Below are positions 26,562 through 36,705 of a DNA stretch of 64,000 nt, piece after piece. Made by a program: the position numbers and the translations under genes. A model generated the notes under the pieces. It was not told where the DNA came from and did no database searches. It saw only the letters and a program-made list of their open reading frames with translations. Source of the stretch: Pusillimonas minor (GTDB lineage: Bacteria > Pseudomonadota > Gammaproteobacteria > Burkholderiales > Burkholderiaceae_B); NCBI RefSeq assembly GCF_014237865.1, contig NZ_JACJUU010000005.1:124001-188000 (forward strand). Direction: 5' to 3'. The first letter of the stretch is position 1. Each line of letters starts with the position of its first letter.

Positions 26562-27959
26562 CTACAAAGACAAGTCGGGCGCACGACTGAAATAACGCGC
26601 CACATTGATACCCACTGCGCCCAGCGCCAGCACAACCCCCACTGCCAACGCCACAGTAGCCCCCACCGGCCCGCCGAAGTGAAACGACAAGGCCGCCAGG
26701 GCCGTACCAACACTTTGGCCAAACACGCGTGTGGTGGCCTGCAAGCCACCCGCCGCACCGCTTCGGCGGCGCGGCGCACCAGACAGCAAGGCCCGATTAT
26801 TGGGCGACTGGAAGAAGCCAAACCCCAAACCCCCGACCAGCATGGGCACCCAGCCCCAGAACAGGCTGGTACCAGACGGCAAAAGGACGATCCAGAACAT
26901 ACCAACGGCCGCCAGCCCGGCCCCGATGATACACAGTATGGCCACCTGGAAGCGGTCGGACAAATAACCGGCAACAGGCGCCATGATGGCCGACCCGATG
27001 GCCCAGCCCCCCATTAGCACGCCCACATGCGCATAGCTGTACTGCATGATGTTGATGAGATAAAACGGCAAGGCCACAAACGCCGCCATATGCGCGGCAA
27101 ACAACGTTGCCGACGCCCCTACGGCAAACGCAACGGGCTTGATGCGTAACAAGTCCAGCGGCACGACAGGGGCCTCTTGCTCGCGCGAATGCCGGTACAA
27201 CAACCAGGCAGACACTCCTGCCACAACAAGAAAAATGACGGCCCACAGCACAGACGACACCAGCATGTCGAGCCCGATGACGAACAGACCAAACGCCAGC
27301 GCGCTAAGCACGCACGCCAGCCAATCGAATGGGCGCACCGTACGCGGCACATCGGGCAAGAACCGGACGCCAAAATATGTGGCCAAACACAACGGCACAT
27401 ACATTAAAAACATCCAGTGCCACGAAGACCACTCGATGATGAATGCACCAATGGTCGGCCCAAGTACCGCCATAACGGAAACCATCAGGGCGTTCAGGCT
27501 GACGCCAAAGCCCAACTGACGACTGGGGTAAATATTGCGCACCAGCCCGCCAAACAGGCACATGAGCATTGAGGTACCAATAGCCTGAATGACCCGCGCC
27601 GTGAGCAACATCGTGAATGAGTTGGAAAACGCAACCGCCACGGCCCAAAACATGAACAGCGTAATACCCACCACAAACATACGCCGGAACCCAACCCGCT
27701 CGGCCAGCGCCGACAACGGCAGCAAGGTCACCAAAATGGTAACGCTGTAGGCAATCATCACCCACACAACCAGGCGCGGCGCGATGTTCAGGTCGGCCGC
27801 AATGGCCGGCAGGGCCACATTGGCCATGGTGACATCGAGCGAAGCAATGGCCAGGCTGACCATCAGGGTCATAATTGCCCACAACCGACGGGGCATGGGC
27901 AAACCGTCGGGTGTTGCGGCCGGCGATGCCGAGGTGTCGACCGGATCAGTTACAGACAA
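26562..27959 (-). CDS. MFS transporter, DHA2-like efflux type
   Basis: A 465-residue integral membrane protein of the major facilitator superfamily, DHA2/EmrB-like. Motif C-like helices and the early ASLDVTMANVALPAIAADL, typical of drug:proton antiporters, are present. The loop 2-3 motif appears as LPLSALAERVGFRRM. A short Ser/Ala/Pro-rich N-tail precedes the first helix. Predicted role is proton-driven export from the cytoplasm; substrate unknown. It starts seven nt after glmU and ends 14 nt before the glycosyltransferase, indicating an operon. Confidence 0.88.
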   Translation of the reverse strand: MSVTDPVDTSASPAATPDGLPMPRRLWAIMTLMVSLAIASLDVTMANVALPAIAADLNIAPRLVVWVMIAYSVTILVTLLPLSALAERVGFRRMFVVGITLFMFWAVAVAFSNSFTMLLTARVIQAIGTSMLMCLFGGLVRNIYPSRQLGFGVSLNALMVSVMAVLGPTIGAFIIEWSSWHWMFLMYVPLCLATYFGVRFLPDVPRTVRPFDWLACVLSALAFGLFVIGLDMLVSSVLWAVIFLVVAGVSAWLLYRHSREQEAPVVPLDLLRIKPVAFAVGASATLFAAHMAAFVALPFYLINIMQYSYAHVGVLMGGWAIGSAIMAPVAGYLSDRFQVAILCIIGAGLAAVGMFWIVLLPSGTSLFWGWVPMLVGGLGFGFFQSPNNRALLSGAPRRRSGAAGGLQATTRVFGQSVGTALAALSFHFGGPVGATVALAVGVVLALGAVGINVARYFSRAPDLSL

Positions 27960-27966
27960 TCGGACC

Positions 27967-29334
27967 TCAGGACTTTTTGACGGGGCGCTGCCACCCGGGC
28001 ACCGACGCCTGCTTGCTACGCGACAAGGTTAACTGCCCGGCCGGCGCATCTTTGGTTAGGGTTGTACCTGCGCCCAACGTGGCGCCCTTACCCACCCGCA
28101 CCGGCGCAACCAACTGCGTATCAGACCCGATAAAGGCATCGTCTTCGATGATGGTTTGAAACTTGTTGACGCCGTCATAATTGCAAGTAATGGTACCGGC
28201 ACCGATATTGACGCGATCGCCCACCTGGGCGTCGCCAATATAGGCCAGATGATTGGCTTTCGAGCCTTGGCCCAGCCGGCTTTTCTTGATTTCGACAAAA
28301 TTACCTACATGGGCGTCGTTGCCGATATCGGCCCCGGGGCGCAACCGCGCGTATGGGCCCACACGCGCCTGGCTGCCGACACGCGCGTCGTCGATGTGGC
28401 TAAAGGCATCGATACGGGTCCCTGCGGCAATATGGGCCTGGCGCACAACGCAGTGCGGGCCCACCTGTACCCCGTCTTCCAAAACAACATCGCCCTCGAA
28501 CACACAGCCGACATCGATGAAAACATCGCGACCGCACTGAAGCGTACCGCGCACATCGAAGCGCGCCGGATCGGCCAACGTCACGCCTTGCTCGAGCAAG
28601 CGGCGCGCCTGCTCGGCCTGCCAGATACGTTCGAGCTGGGCCTGCTGCACGCGGCTGTTGACGCCGAGGGTTTCCCAGGCGGCTGACGGGTGTGCGGCAC
28701 CCACCGGCACGTTGTCGGCCACCGAAAAGCCCACAATATCGGTTAAGTAGTATTCGCCCTGGGCGTTATCGTTTTTTAGCTGCGACAGCCAGCGCTTAAG
28801 TTGCACGGTCGGCGCCACCACAATACCGGTGTTTACTTCGGTAATGGCAAGCTCTTGGGGCGAGGCATCTTTATGTTCGACAATGCGCTGCACCTGACCG
28901 GCAGCGTCGCGCACAATACGGCCATAACCCGATGGGTCGGGCAGGTTTTCGGTCAGCACCGCCATGCCTTGGCCGCGCGCGGCCAACAACTTGTGCAGCG
29001 TATCGGCCTGCACCAGCGGCACATCGCCATAAAGTACCAGGGTGGCGCTTTGGGCATCGTCGTCTAGCAGCGGCACGGCCTGCATCACCGCATGGCCTGT
29101 ACCCTGTTGCGGGCTTTGCAAGACAAAATCAAGGTCGGCCTGGTCGGCAAAGGCCGCCTTGACCGCGTCGGCGCCATGCCCGACCACCACAATAATACGC
29201 TTGGGGCCCAGCAACCGGGCCTGCCCAAGCACATGGGCCAACATCGGTTTACCGGCAATGGGATGCAGCACTTTAGGCAGGCTGGACTGCATGCGCTTGC
29301 CCAGGCCGGCCGCCAAAATAACAATATTCAGCAT
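27967..29334 (-). CDS. glmU: Bifunctional N-acetylglucosamine-1-phosphate uridyltransferase / glucosamine-1-phosphate acetyltransferase
   Basis: Catalyses the last two steps to UDP-GlcNAc, for peptidoglycan and LPS. The N-terminal pyrophosphorylase domain has [17 protein letters not shown] (residues 7-23) and YGDVPL. The C-terminal left-handed beta-helix has hexapeptide repeats and the acetyltransferase block [20 protein letters not shown], with the active-site loop [11 protein letters not shown]. The 455-residue length is standard. It heads a minus-strand run with the MFS and glycosyltransferase genes. Confidence 0.97.
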   Translation of the reverse strand: MLNIVILAAGLGKRMQSSLPKVLHPIAGKPMLAHVLGQARLLGPKRIIVVVGHGADAVKAAFADQADLDFVLQSPQQGTGHAVMQAVPLLDDDAQSATLVLYGDVPLVQADTLHKLLAARGQGMAVLTENLPDPSGYGRIVRDAAGQVQRIVEHKDASPQELAITEVNTGIVVAPTVQLKRWLSQLKNDNAQGEYYLTDIVGFSVADNVPVGAAHPSAAWETLGVNSRVQQAQLERIWQAEQARRLLEQGVTLADPARFDVRGTLQCGRDVFIDVGCVFEGDVVLEDGVQVGPHCVVRQAHIAAGTRIDAFSHIDDARVGSQARVGPYARLRPGADIGNDAHVGNFVEIKKSRLGQGSKANHLAYIGDAQVGDRVNIGAGTITCNYDGVNKFQTIIEDDAFIGSDTQLVAPVRVGKGATLGAGTTLTKDAPAGQLTLSRSKQASVPGWQRPVKKS

Positions 29335-29356
29335 GTAACGTTACGAATAAGAGAGA

Positions 29357-30121
29357 TCAGGATGAAGCCTTGGTGCGTGCTGCACGCTTGCGCGGCGCGG
29401 CACGACCAGAGGCGGTGGTTTTTTTTGCAGATGCGGATTTGCGGGCGGCACGCGGTTTGGGTGCGCCTGCAGCAGGCGAAGCCGCCGCCATGGCGGCCAA
29501 GCCGGAAGAAACGCTGGACGAGGTTGACGCCTTCGTCGCCGCATCGGTTGCCGCCTGGGTTGCGGCACTCACGGCACTTTCGGCATTTTTCATGCTGGCC
29601 GCCGTTGCCGAAGCCAGGGTGTCGAACTGCTGCTGAAGCATATTCCACCAGTTGTCGCCCGACCCGCTGGTTACCGGATCGGAGGACGCCGCACCGGCAG
29701 TGTCGGCACGCGGGGCCTCGGATGCCGGCTTGATTTTGGCTTGCCCGGAAGGTTTCAGCCCCAGTGCGACCTCGAGGGCCGAAGGGGCATCGTCGTTGCC
29801 GGCCGCCGCAGGCGACACAAACGACTTCAGGGTGGCGATGGTGGCGCGTTGCACTTCCATCCCCTGAATAGTGCTGCCCAGCATTGACAAGTTCATGCGC
29901 AGCCAGTTTTCGACCGTACGCAATTCGGTAATGCGGCGATCCAGCTCTTCGAGACTCATGGGCGGGGCGGCAACCGTACCCGCGCTCAGCGCGCCGGCCC
30001 CGGCACCCGCCAGGTTTTGCCAGGCCTGTCGCATCATTTCCATACTGGCCATCATGGGGTTTTGCGCCATGTCGCCCGATTGCCCAAAACCCGGCAATAC
30101 AAAAGGATTGGTATTCGTCAT
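29357..30121 (-). CDS. phaM: PhaM-family polyhydroxyalkanoate granule protein
   Basis: PhaM binds PHA granules, activates PHA synthase and ties granules to the nucleoid. The N-terminal domain (about 35-90) has MSLEELDRRITELRTVENWL and IQGMEVQRATIATLKSF, the PhaM signature. A low-complexity Ala/Ser/Pro linker follows, then a C-terminal Lys/Arg/Ala tail (ARKSASAKKTTASGRAAPRKRAARTK) like histone H1/AlgP tails, which binds DNA. I chose the ATG at 30121 with GGGGGC upstream; the frame is open further but without homology. 254 residues. Confidence 0.85.
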   Translation of the reverse strand: MTNTNPFVLPGFGQSGDMAQNPMMASMEMMRQAWQNLAGAGAGALSAGTVAAPPMSLEELDRRITELRTVENWLRMNLSMLGSTIQGMEVQRATIATLKSFVSPAAAGNDDAPSALEVALGLKPSGQAKIKPASEAPRADTAGAASSDPVTSGSGDNWWNMLQQQFDTLASATAASMKNAESAVSAATQAATDAATKASTSSSVSSGLAAMAAASPAAGAPKPRAARKSASAKKTTASGRAAPRKRAARTKASS

Positions 30122-30288
30122 GATGCCCCCTGCTATAAGTAGTGATGCCCGTGAGTTAAACCCGGTAAAACAACGCCTGTGGCGCCCAACTGAAACCATT
30201 TTACGCAGAATGCCGTACGGCAGGGCAAGAATGCCATAGCGTACAGCAACGCATCGCGGCCGCAAGCAAGAAAGCACCTTGTCACCCG

Positions 30289-31110
30289 TTATGTACGCAA
30301 ACGCGCCATCAGGCTGTCGAGCACCACCAGCTCGGCCTCAAGGGTGAACTCATCGGCCAAAATGCGGGCCCAGACGTCTTCGATGTCGAGCGCCATGATT
30401 TCACTCACCTCGCCATCTTGGTTGACCGGTCTGACCTCAGCATCAAGCACGCACTCGCTGACCAGCGCGTCTTCGACCTGATATCCCTCGGGCAAATGAC
30501 GGTTCATACGAGTAATGACGCGAACCGGCGTACGCCCGCCCAACACCTGAGGCGCCAGGCCCGCCTCTTCATAGCTTTCGCGCAGCAATGCCGTATCGAG
30601 CGACTCTCCGGCGCCTGCCAACCCGCCAACCAGCGTGTCAAGCATGTCGGGGTCTGTCGTTTTAGTGGCCGACCTGCGAGCCACCCATAACCGGCCGTCT
30701 GGCGTCCAGGCGTTAAGGTGAACGGCGCGCGTCAGCAACCCCAGCGGACGCAGGGCGGCGCGTTCTATAACCCCCAGCACCTGGCCTTCGCCCACCACAT
30801 CGAGCAGCTCGTTACGCCAACCCCGTAAACAGCCCGCATCTTTTAAGGTATGTGCAACGGTTTCGAGCACCTGGTTCAGGGGCAAACCCCGCGCGGCCAA
30901 GGCATGTATGTGGACGGCTTCGGGGGTAATGGCCACACCCGGCAAGCCCGCCAGCGCAAGGGTTGCGCGCGCCGTAACCCAGCCAGAAACCCGGCCGGCG
31001 ACGGTAAGGGGGCGCGCACCTGCAGGCGGCAGCTGCTGTATGCGTTGCTGCAGGGCCTGAAACCGGGTCGTCAGGGCTGCAAGAAATGACGATGACGGGG
31101 TAAGATTCAT
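30289..31110 (-). CDS. Nudix hydrolase with DUF4743-type N-domain
   Basis: A 273-residue protein whose N-terminal half resembles the DUF4743 domain found with Nudix hydrolases of thiamine-pyrophosphate type. The Nudix box is GLAGAGESLDTALLRESYEEAGL (G-x5-E-x7-RE-x2-EE-x-G; the usual hydrophobic U after RE is Ser). It hydrolyses a nucleoside-diphosphate-linked compound or thiamine-analogue diphosphate; the exact substrate is uncertain. Start at 31110 is based on conserved N-terminus; the longer frame contains promoter-like sequence. It is divergent from ctaC. Confidence 0.85.
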   Translation of the reverse strand: MNLTPSSSFLAALTTRFQALQQRIQQLPPAGARPLTVAGRVSGWVTARATLALAGLPGVAITPEAVHIHALAARGLPLNQVLETVAHTLKDAGCLRGWRNELLDVVGEGQVLGVIERAALRPLGLLTRAVHLNAWTPDGRLWVARRSATKTTDPDMLDTLVGGLAGAGESLDTALLRESYEEAGLAPQVLGGRTPVRVITRMNRHLPEGYQVEDALVSECVLDAEVRPVNQDGEVSEIMALDIEDVWARILADEFTLEAELVVLDSLMARLRT

Positions 31111-31330
31111 GACGCGATTGTAGTGTAAGCCGCCGCAATTACCCCACGACTTGCGCAGGTTCGTTATAATTCCGCGGTTTAAGAGCAATTCAATGGGGCA
31201 GGTGTTTTCATAGGCCGTGGTTCTACGCGCCTGCCATCTGATAATTGTGCACTCGCCGCAGGCCAATTAATTAACGGCCTATTAATTAAAGTTGCCAACG
31301 GGCGAACGCACACCGTATTTCGAGGTCAGC

Positions 31331-32488
31331 ATGATGAAGTTGAGAGGGGTACTGGGCGCCGGGGCTTTGCTGTTCGCAGGCATTGCTGGTGCACAGGTTG
31401 CAGATATGCCCGGGGGGCCAAAGGTTAACCAGCTTAACCTCACCCCTGGGGTCACACAAATCGCCAACGACATTGCATGGCTGCACTGGATGATGCTCAT
31501 CATCTGTACAGTCATTTTCATTGGTGTTTTCGGGGTCATGTTCTACTCCGTTTTCAAGCACCGCAAGGCGCGTGGCGCTGTACCGGCCAAGTTCCACGAA
31601 CACGTGGGTGTCGAAGTTGCCTGGACAGTCGTCCCCTTCCTCATCGTTATCGGTATGGCCCTGCCTGCAACCCGCACGGTCGTCGCCATGAAAGACACTT
31701 CCAGCGCCGACGTCACCGTCAAGGTTACCGGTTACCAATGGAAGTGGGGCTACGAATACCTCGACGGCGCAGCCCAGGGCGTAGAGTTCATGTCGAACCT
31801 CACCACCCCCATGGCTCAGCGCATGGGCAAAGAAGCTCCCGGCGAGTTCTACCTGATGGAAGTCGATAACCCGCTGGTTGTGCCTGTAGGCAAAAAAGTG
31901 CGTATCGTGCTTACCGCCGGCGACGTCATTCACTCCTGGATGGTGCCCGAACTGGGCGTCAAGCAAGATGCGATCCCCGGCTTCCTGCGCGATACCTGGT
32001 TCCGTGCCGATAAAATCGGTACGTACCGCGGCCAATGCGCCGAACTTTGCGGTAAAGACCACGCCTACATGCCTATCGTTGTCGACGTCGTCTCTCAAGA
32101 AGACTTCGACAAATGGGCCGCCGAGCAGCAAAAAGCGCTGGCCAGCGCTGCCGACGACCCCACCAAAGAATGGACCAAAGAAGAGCTCATCGCTCGTGGC
32201 GAAAAAGTCTACACCGCCGCTTGCGTAGCGTGTCACCAGGCTACCGGCAAGGGCAACCCCCCGGCATTCCCTGCACTCGACGGCAGCGCTGTTGTCATGG
32301 GCCCGGCCAAAGCGCAAATTCTTACGGTATTGAACGGTGTCAACGGCACGGCCATGGCCGCTTTCCGCGACCAGTTCAACGACGTAGAAATCGCTGCAGT
32401 CAGCACCTACATCCGCAATGCCTGGGGCAACGCGGGTAAAGGCCAAGACCCTGTCGTCCAGCCTTCACAAGTTACGGCATTGCGCTAA
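31331..32488 (+). CDS. ctaC: Cytochrome c oxidase subunit II (with fused cytochrome c domain)
   Basis: CuA-containing subunit of the aa3-type oxidase, exposed to the periplasm. A signal peptide precedes two membrane helices (about 35-110). The CuA site is Cys236-Ala-Glu-Leu-Cys240 with His244 and Met247, and HSWMVPELGVKQDAIPG lies just before. The C-terminal extension has a heme c motif CVACH (298-302) and a later Met ligand region, making it a caa3/Cox2-cyt c fusion. The ATG at 31331 follows GAGGT; upstream in-frame codons read through the 5' region. It begins the oxidase operon. Confidence 0.96.
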   Translation: MMKLRGVLGAGALLFAGIAGAQVADMPGGPKVNQLNLTPGVTQIANDIAWLHWMMLIICTVIFIGVFGVMFYSVFKHRKARGAVPAKFHEHVGVEVAWTVVPFLIVIGMALPATRTVVAMKDTSSADVTVKVTGYQWKWGYEYLDGAAQGVEFMSNLTTPMAQRMGKEAPGEFYLMEVDNPLVVPVGKKVRIVLTAGDVIHSWMVPELGVKQDAIPGFLRDTWFRADKIGTYRGQCAELCGKDHAYMPIVVDVVSQEDFDKWAAEQQKALASAADDPTKEWTKEELIARGEKVYTAACVACHQATGKGNPPAFPALDGSAVVMGPAKAQILTVLNGVNGTAMAAFRDQFNDVEIAAVSTYIRNAWGNAGKGQDPVVQPSQVTALR

Positions 32489-32573
32489 CCCTTGTTGGCA
32501 CGTGTAATCAAGTTCACAAGTTTTTCTGCCGGGGTGGCCGCGCTGCCCCGGGAAAAGTAGGAAGGAGTCCATC

Positions 32574-34166
32574 ATGAGCAGTGTTACTGCCGATCACGCC
32601 CACGGGCACGATGACCACGCCCACGGCGCCCCGCACGGGTGGCGTCGCTGGCTGTTCGCCACCAACCACAAAGACATCGGGACGATGTACCTCATCTTCT
32701 CGTTCATCATGCTGCTCGAGGGCGGCACGCTGGCCCTGTTGCTGCGTACCGAATTGTTCTCGCCCGGCCTGCAGTTCTTCCAGCCCGAGCTGTTCAATCA
32801 GTTCACCACCATGCACGGCATCATTATGGTGTTTGGTGCCATCATGCCGGCGTTCGTAGGCTTCGCCAACTGGATGATCCCGCTGCAAATCGGCGCATCC
32901 GACATGGCTTTCGCCCGCATGAACAACTTCAGCTTCTGGCTGTTGCCCGTCGGCGCCATTCTGTTTACGACATCGTTCTTCGTGCCTGGCGGCGCAATGG
33001 CGGCCGGCTGGACAATGTACGCACCGCTGACCCTGCAAATGGGTATGGGTATGGACCTTGCCATTTTCGGCGTCCACATTTTGGGTGCGTCGTCCATCAT
33101 GGGCGCCATCAACATTGTGGTTACCATCCTGAACATGCGCGCACCTGGCATGACCCTGATGAAAATGCCGCTGTTCTGCTGGACATGGCTGATTACGGCT
33201 TACCTGCTTATCGCCGTAATGCCCGTACTGGCCGCTGCCGTCACCATGCTGCTCACCGACCGTCACTTCGGCACCGCGTTCTTCAACGCTGCCGCAGGTG
33301 GTGACCCCGTTCTGTACCAGCACGTGTTCTGGTTCTTCGGTCACCCCGAGGTCTACATCATGATCCTGCCGGCATTCGGTATTGTGTCGGCTATTGTGCC
33401 TGCCTTTGCCCGCAAGCCGCTGTTCGGTTATGCCTCAATGGTTTACGCTACGGCCGCTATTGCGATCCTGTCGTTCCTGGTCTGGGCACACCACATGTTC
33501 ACCACAGGCATGCCTGTTACCGGCCAGTTGTACTTCATGTACGCCACCATGCTTATTTCGGTGCCTACCGGCGTCAAAATCTTCAACTGGGTGGCCACCA
33601 TGTGGCGCGGCTCCATGACTTTCGAAACCCCCATGCTGTTCTCGGTGGGCTTCATCTTCGTGTTTACGTTGGGCGGCTTCACCGGTCTTATTCTTGCCGT
33701 AGCACCTATCGACATCGCCGTGCACGACACCTACTACGTTGTGGCTCACTTCCACTACGTGCTGGTTGCCGGTTCGCTGTTTGCCTTGTTCGGCGGCGCC
33801 TACTACTGGCTGCCCAAATGGACAGGCCGCATGTACGACGAGCGCCTGGGTAAATGGCACTTCTGGATGACAATGATTTCCTTCAACGTCACCTTCTTCC
33901 CCATGCACTTCCTGGGCTTGGCTGGTATGCCCCGCCGCTACGCCGACTACGCCGCGCAGTTCACCGATTTCCACCAAATCGCCACCATCGGCGCCTTCTG
34001 GTTCGGTCTGTCGCAGTTAATCTTCGTCTACGTTGTGCTCAAGGCTTACTCGGGCCGTGGCGAAGTCGCTTCTGCCAAGCCCTGGGATGGTGCCGAAGGC
34101 CTTGAATGGACAGTGCCTTCGCCTGCACCGTTCCACACCTTCGAAACTCCGCCTGTAGTCAAGTAA
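32574..34166 (+). CDS. ctaD: Cytochrome c oxidase subunit I
   Basis: Catalytic subunit carrying heme a and the heme a3-CuB centre. The 530-residue protein has 12 membrane helices. Visible motifs are [14 protein letters not shown] (His-Tyr cross-link and the D-channel Glu), [13 protein letters not shown] (CuB His pair) and [17 protein letters not shown] (heme ligands). A His-rich N-terminus ([14 protein letters not shown], residues 8-21) may bind copper. It follows ctaC by 85 nt and the start has GAAGGAG upstream. Confidence 0.98.
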   Translation: MSSVTADHAHGHDDHAHGAPHGWRRWLFATNHKDIGTMYLIFSFIMLLEGGTLALLLRTELFSPGLQFFQPELFNQFTTMHGIIMVFGAIMPAFVGFANWMIPLQIGASDMAFARMNNFSFWLLPVGAILFTTSFFVPGGAMAAGWTMYAPLTLQMGMGMDLAIFGVHILGASSIMGAINIVVTILNMRAPGMTLMKMPLFCWTWLITAYLLIAVMPVLAAAVTMLLTDRHFGTAFFNAAAGGDPVLYQHVFWFFGHPEVYIMILPAFGIVSAIVPAFARKPLFGYASMVYATAAIAILSFLVWAHHMFTTGMPVTGQLYFMYATMLISVPTGVKIFNWVATMWRGSMTFETPMLFSVGFIFVFTLGGFTGLILAVAPIDIAVHDTYYVVAHFHYVLVAGSLFALFGGAYYWLPKWTGRMYDERLGKWHFWMTMISFNVTFFPMHFLGLAGMPRRYADYAAQFTDFHQIATIGAFWFGLSQLIFVYVVLKAYSGRGEVASAKPWDGAEGLEWTVPSPAPFHTFETPPVVK

Positions 34167-34179
34167 TCAAAGGTTCGAA

Positions 34180-34284
34180 ATGACACCAGAACAACGCCGC
34201 CGCAACCGTATTACCGGGCTGATCCTCGCCGCCATCGTCTTCGCGATCATGGGCTGGGTTATTGTCCGCGGCGGCATTGGCTAA
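34180..34284 (+). CDS. Small cytochrome oxidase assembly-type membrane protein
   Basis: A 34-residue open frame: cationic start MTPEQRRRNRITG, one hydrophobic helix (LILAAIVFAIMGWVIV), then RGGIG. Single-helix proteins of this size and position, immediately after ctaD, recur in betaproteobacterial oxidase operons and are annotated as small assembly proteins. It lies 13 nt after ctaD. No experimental role is known to me for this one. Confidence 0.7.
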   Translation: MTPEQRRRNRITGLILAAIVFAIMGWVIVRGGIG

Positions 34285-34305
34285 CATTTCAACTAAGGTA
34301 TCGGC

Positions 34306-34530
34306 ATGACCAACGACATCCGCGAACTTTCGCAACGCAAGCTTAATTTCTTCCAGACCCTCAAAGCGGTACTTTGGGGGTTCCTGGGCGTACGGAAGGG
34401 CAAGGGTTACACCGAAGACATCGCCAAACTCAACCCGGTCCACCTTATTATTGCGGCCGTTCTCGGCACAGTTTTGTTTGTGGTGGGCTTGGTTATGGTG
34501 GCACAATGGTTCGTCGCTCAGGCCGTTTAA
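34306..34530 (+). CDS. DUF2970 membrane protein of the oxidase cluster
   Basis: A 74-residue protein with a cationic N-terminal segment, FFQTLKAVLWGFLGVRKGKGYTED, and one strong C-terminal helix (LIIAAVLGTVLFVVGLVMVAQWF), characteristic of DUF2970. In related bacteria it lies between ctaG (cox11) and ctaE; here no ctaG precedes it. Function unknown, presumably linked to oxidase assembly through its genomic position. Confidence 0.83.
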   Translation: MTNDIRELSQRKLNFFQTLKAVLWGFLGVRKGKGYTEDIAKLNPVHLIIAAVLGTVLFVVGLVMVAQWFVAQAV

Positions 34531-34569
34531 CGTATTTGTACAAAATCCAATAATTCGTAGGAGAACACC

Positions 34570-35445
34570 ATGAGTGCAAGTCACTCGGCAACCGGCAACA
34601 AGGCGCCTTACTACTACGTGCCAGCCGATTCCGCACACCCGGTGCGTGCCAGTGTCGCCCTGCTGATCGTCCTGATCGGCGCGGCGTTGTGGGTTAACAG
34701 CATTTCCTTCGCCCCCTGGCTGGTTGGCGCGGGCTTGTTAATGCTGTTTGTTGTTTTGTGGGGCTGGTTCGGCGACGCTATCCGCGAATCCGAAGGCGGT
34801 CTTAACAGCCAGCGCGTCGACCACTCGTACCGCTGGAGCATGGCCTGGTTCATTTTCTCCGAGGTCATGTTCTTTGCCGCGTTCTTTGGTTCGCTGTGGT
34901 ACACCCGCGAAATCACCACGCCTTGGCTGGCCAACATCGACCACCAAAACATGCTGTGGCCCAACTTTTCGGCCACCTGGCCTAACATGGGCCCTGCAGG
35001 CGTCGTAGAAGCCTTCCAAACGGTCGGCCCCTTCTGGCTGCCTACCATCAACACGGCATTGCTGCTTACCTCGGGCCTTACCCTCACTATCGCCCACCAC
35101 GCCATCCGCGCCAATCATCGCGGCAAAACAGCGTTCTGGCTGGCAGCCACCATCATTCTGGGCTTCATCTTCGTGGGCGTTCAGGCTTACGAATACATGC
35201 ACGCCTATGCCGACCTCAACCTGCGCTTCGACTCGGGCGCCTACGGTTCGCTGTTCTACATGCTCACCGGCTTCCACGGCTTCCACGTTATTCTGGGCGC
35301 TACGATGCTGCTGGTCATTTTCTTCCGCGTCATGAAAGGCCACTTCACGGCAGACCAGCACTTCGGCTTCGAAGGTGCGGCTTGGTACTGGCACTTTGTT
35401 GACGTTGTATGGCTGGGCTTGTACCTGTTCGTTTACTGGTTCTAA
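34570..35445 (+). CDS. ctaE: Cytochrome c oxidase subunit III
   Basis: Seven-helix structural subunit that supports proton entry and oxidase stability. The 291-residue protein shows the typical WSMAWFIFSEVMFFAAFFGSLW and the C-terminal GFHGFHVILGATMLLVIFF and HFGFEGAAWYWHFVDVVWLGLYLFVYW. The start has TAGGAG upstream. An intrinsic terminator lies 35 nt downstream, ending the ctaCD-ctaE unit. Confidence 0.97.
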   Translation: MSASHSATGNKAPYYYVPADSAHPVRASVALLIVLIGAALWVNSISFAPWLVGAGLLMLFVVLWGWFGDAIRESEGGLNSQRVDHSYRWSMAWFIFSEVMFFAAFFGSLWYTREITTPWLANIDHQNMLWPNFSATWPNMGPAGVVEAFQTVGPFWLPTINTALLLTSGLTLTIAHHAIRANHRGKTAFWLAATIILGFIFVGVQAYEYMHAYADLNLRFDSGAYGSLFYMLTGFHGFHVILGATMLLVIFFRVMKGHFTADQHFGFEGAAWYWHFVDVVWLGLYLFVYWF

Positions 35446-35479
35446 GTATGGCCATAGCCCGGGCTCAACGCCCGGGCAC

Positions 35480-35520
35480 AAAAAAACCGGCAGCCTGCCT
35501 TGCAGTGCGCCGGTTTTTTT
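35480..35520 (+). terminator. Rho-independent terminator of the ctaC-ctaE operon
   Basis: A hairpin with CCGGC and GCCGG arms flanked by A6-7 and T7 (35480-35520) gives a long stem followed by a U-run on the plus strand. The symmetric A/T flanks make it bidirectional, so it could also stop transcription of the opposite-strand DUF2909 gene. Confidence 0.85.
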
Positions 35521-35617
35521 ATGGCGGCAAACTTAAACACGCCTTTGCTGCAACTTACCCGCAACAAGCAACACGAAGCCGCCCCTGCAGCATACTGCCG
35601 CTTGTGCCACACATGGT

Positions 35618-35830
35618 TTACTGCGGCCGCAAACCAAAGCCCGTGCTTTGAATCCAGCCCATATAGTTGGCGAACAAAACAAACAAAAACAAGGCAATAG
35701 ACAAGCCGATACGTACGGTAAGGGCGTTAACGGTACGATTGCTGCCGCCTTTGTCACGCATAAGATACAAAAAGGCCGACGCCAGGCTGGCAATAATGCC
35801 CAGAAACGCCAGAATCACAATAATGCGCAT
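35618..35830 (-). CDS. Twin transmembrane helix small protein (DUF2909)
   Basis: A 70-residue protein with two helices (IIVILAFLGIIASLASAFLYLM and LSIALFLFVLFANYMGW) joined by RDKGGSNRTVNALTVRIG. This is the DUF2909 pattern found with oxidase assembly genes in Burkholderiales. It runs opposite to ctaE and SURF1, sharing the 38-nt promoter gap with the latter. Function unknown. Confidence 0.82.
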   Translation of the reverse strand: MRIIVILAFLGIIASLASAFLYLMRDKGGSNRTVNALTVRIGLSIALFLFVLFANYMGWIQSTGFGLRPQ

Positions 35831-35868
35831 GCGCTGCCCCCTTTGAAGAAACTATAATTATCGCAGAC

Positions 35869-36672
35869 ATGGCCCAATCCCCCTTTTCTTTTCGTATCGT
35901 TTCCGCCCTGGTCGTACTCGCGGTGGTTGCCGTTGTGTGCGGCTCGCTGGGCCGTTGGCAACTGGGCCGTGCCGCCGAACGCGAAGCCCTATTGGCCAAC
36001 ATTACCGCTGGGCAGGCGCAACCGCCGCTGGCTCTGGGGGCCAACACGCCGGTGGCACAAATGGCCAACTGGCGCCCTGCCACGGCAACGGGGCAGTGGC
36101 TGAACCGCTACACCATACTGCTGGCCAATCGTAACCACGAAGGGCGTCCTGGTTATTGGGTGGCCACGCCGATGCTAATCGGCCAAGACGCCCATCTGCC
36201 TGAGCCAGGCGCAAAGGCACTGCTGGTGCTGCGAGGCTGGATTCCTCGTCCGCTGGGCGCCGGCAGCGCACTGCCACCGCTCGAAGCGCCCCCCGGCATC
36301 CACACCATTACCGGCAGCCTGCGCGACCGTGTCCCACGGATGTTCGAGCTGTCCGGCGCCGATAACAACGCCCTTACCGTATTGTCGTCGGGCACCACCG
36401 GGCCGGCCAAGCCACCCGAAGTCCAGAATCTCGACCTGGCCGACGTCGAAACCGTAACTGGCTTAAAATTGGTGCCGGCTGTACTGCAACAAACCTCCGC
36501 CGCTTCACTAGAAGACGGCACCCCTCTTATTCAGAACTGGCCCACCCCGTCGGTCGACGCCGACAAGAACCGGGGTTATGCCATTCAATGGTTTGCATTT
36601 GCCGCTATCGCACTTGGCGCCTGGCTGGTTATTGCCTGGCGTACTTTGCGCGCGTGGCGCCGGCACGTATAA
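35869..36672 (+). CDS. SURF1-family cytochrome oxidase assembly protein
   Basis: A 267-residue inner-membrane protein with N- and C-terminal helices enclosing a periplasmic domain. Conserved blocks GRWQLGRAAEREALLA, the RPGYWVATPM region and the C-terminal NRGYAIQWFAFAAIALGAWLV identify SURF1/Shy1, which helps insert heme a into subunit I. It starts the second half of the oxidase assembly cluster. Confidence 0.92.
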   Translation: MAQSPFSFRIVSALVVLAVVAVVCGSLGRWQLGRAAEREALLANITAGQAQPPLALGANTPVAQMANWRPATATGQWLNRYTILLANRNHEGRPGYWVATPMLIGQDAHLPEPGAKALLVLRGWIPRPLGAGSALPPLEAPPGIHTITGSLRDRVPRMFELSGADNNALTVLSSGTTGPAKPPEVQNLDLADVETVTGLKLVPAVLQQTSAASLEDGTPLIQNWPTPSVDADKNRGYAIQWFAFAAIALGAWLVIAWRTLRAWRRHV

Positions 36673-36705
36673 CGCTGCCCTAACGCATGACAAAAGGATT
36701 ACCCC

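Noticed and set aside
31165-31170. TATAAT as the ctaC promoter -10
   Set aside because: No matching -35 at 16-19 bp spacing was seen, so it is not listed as a promoter.
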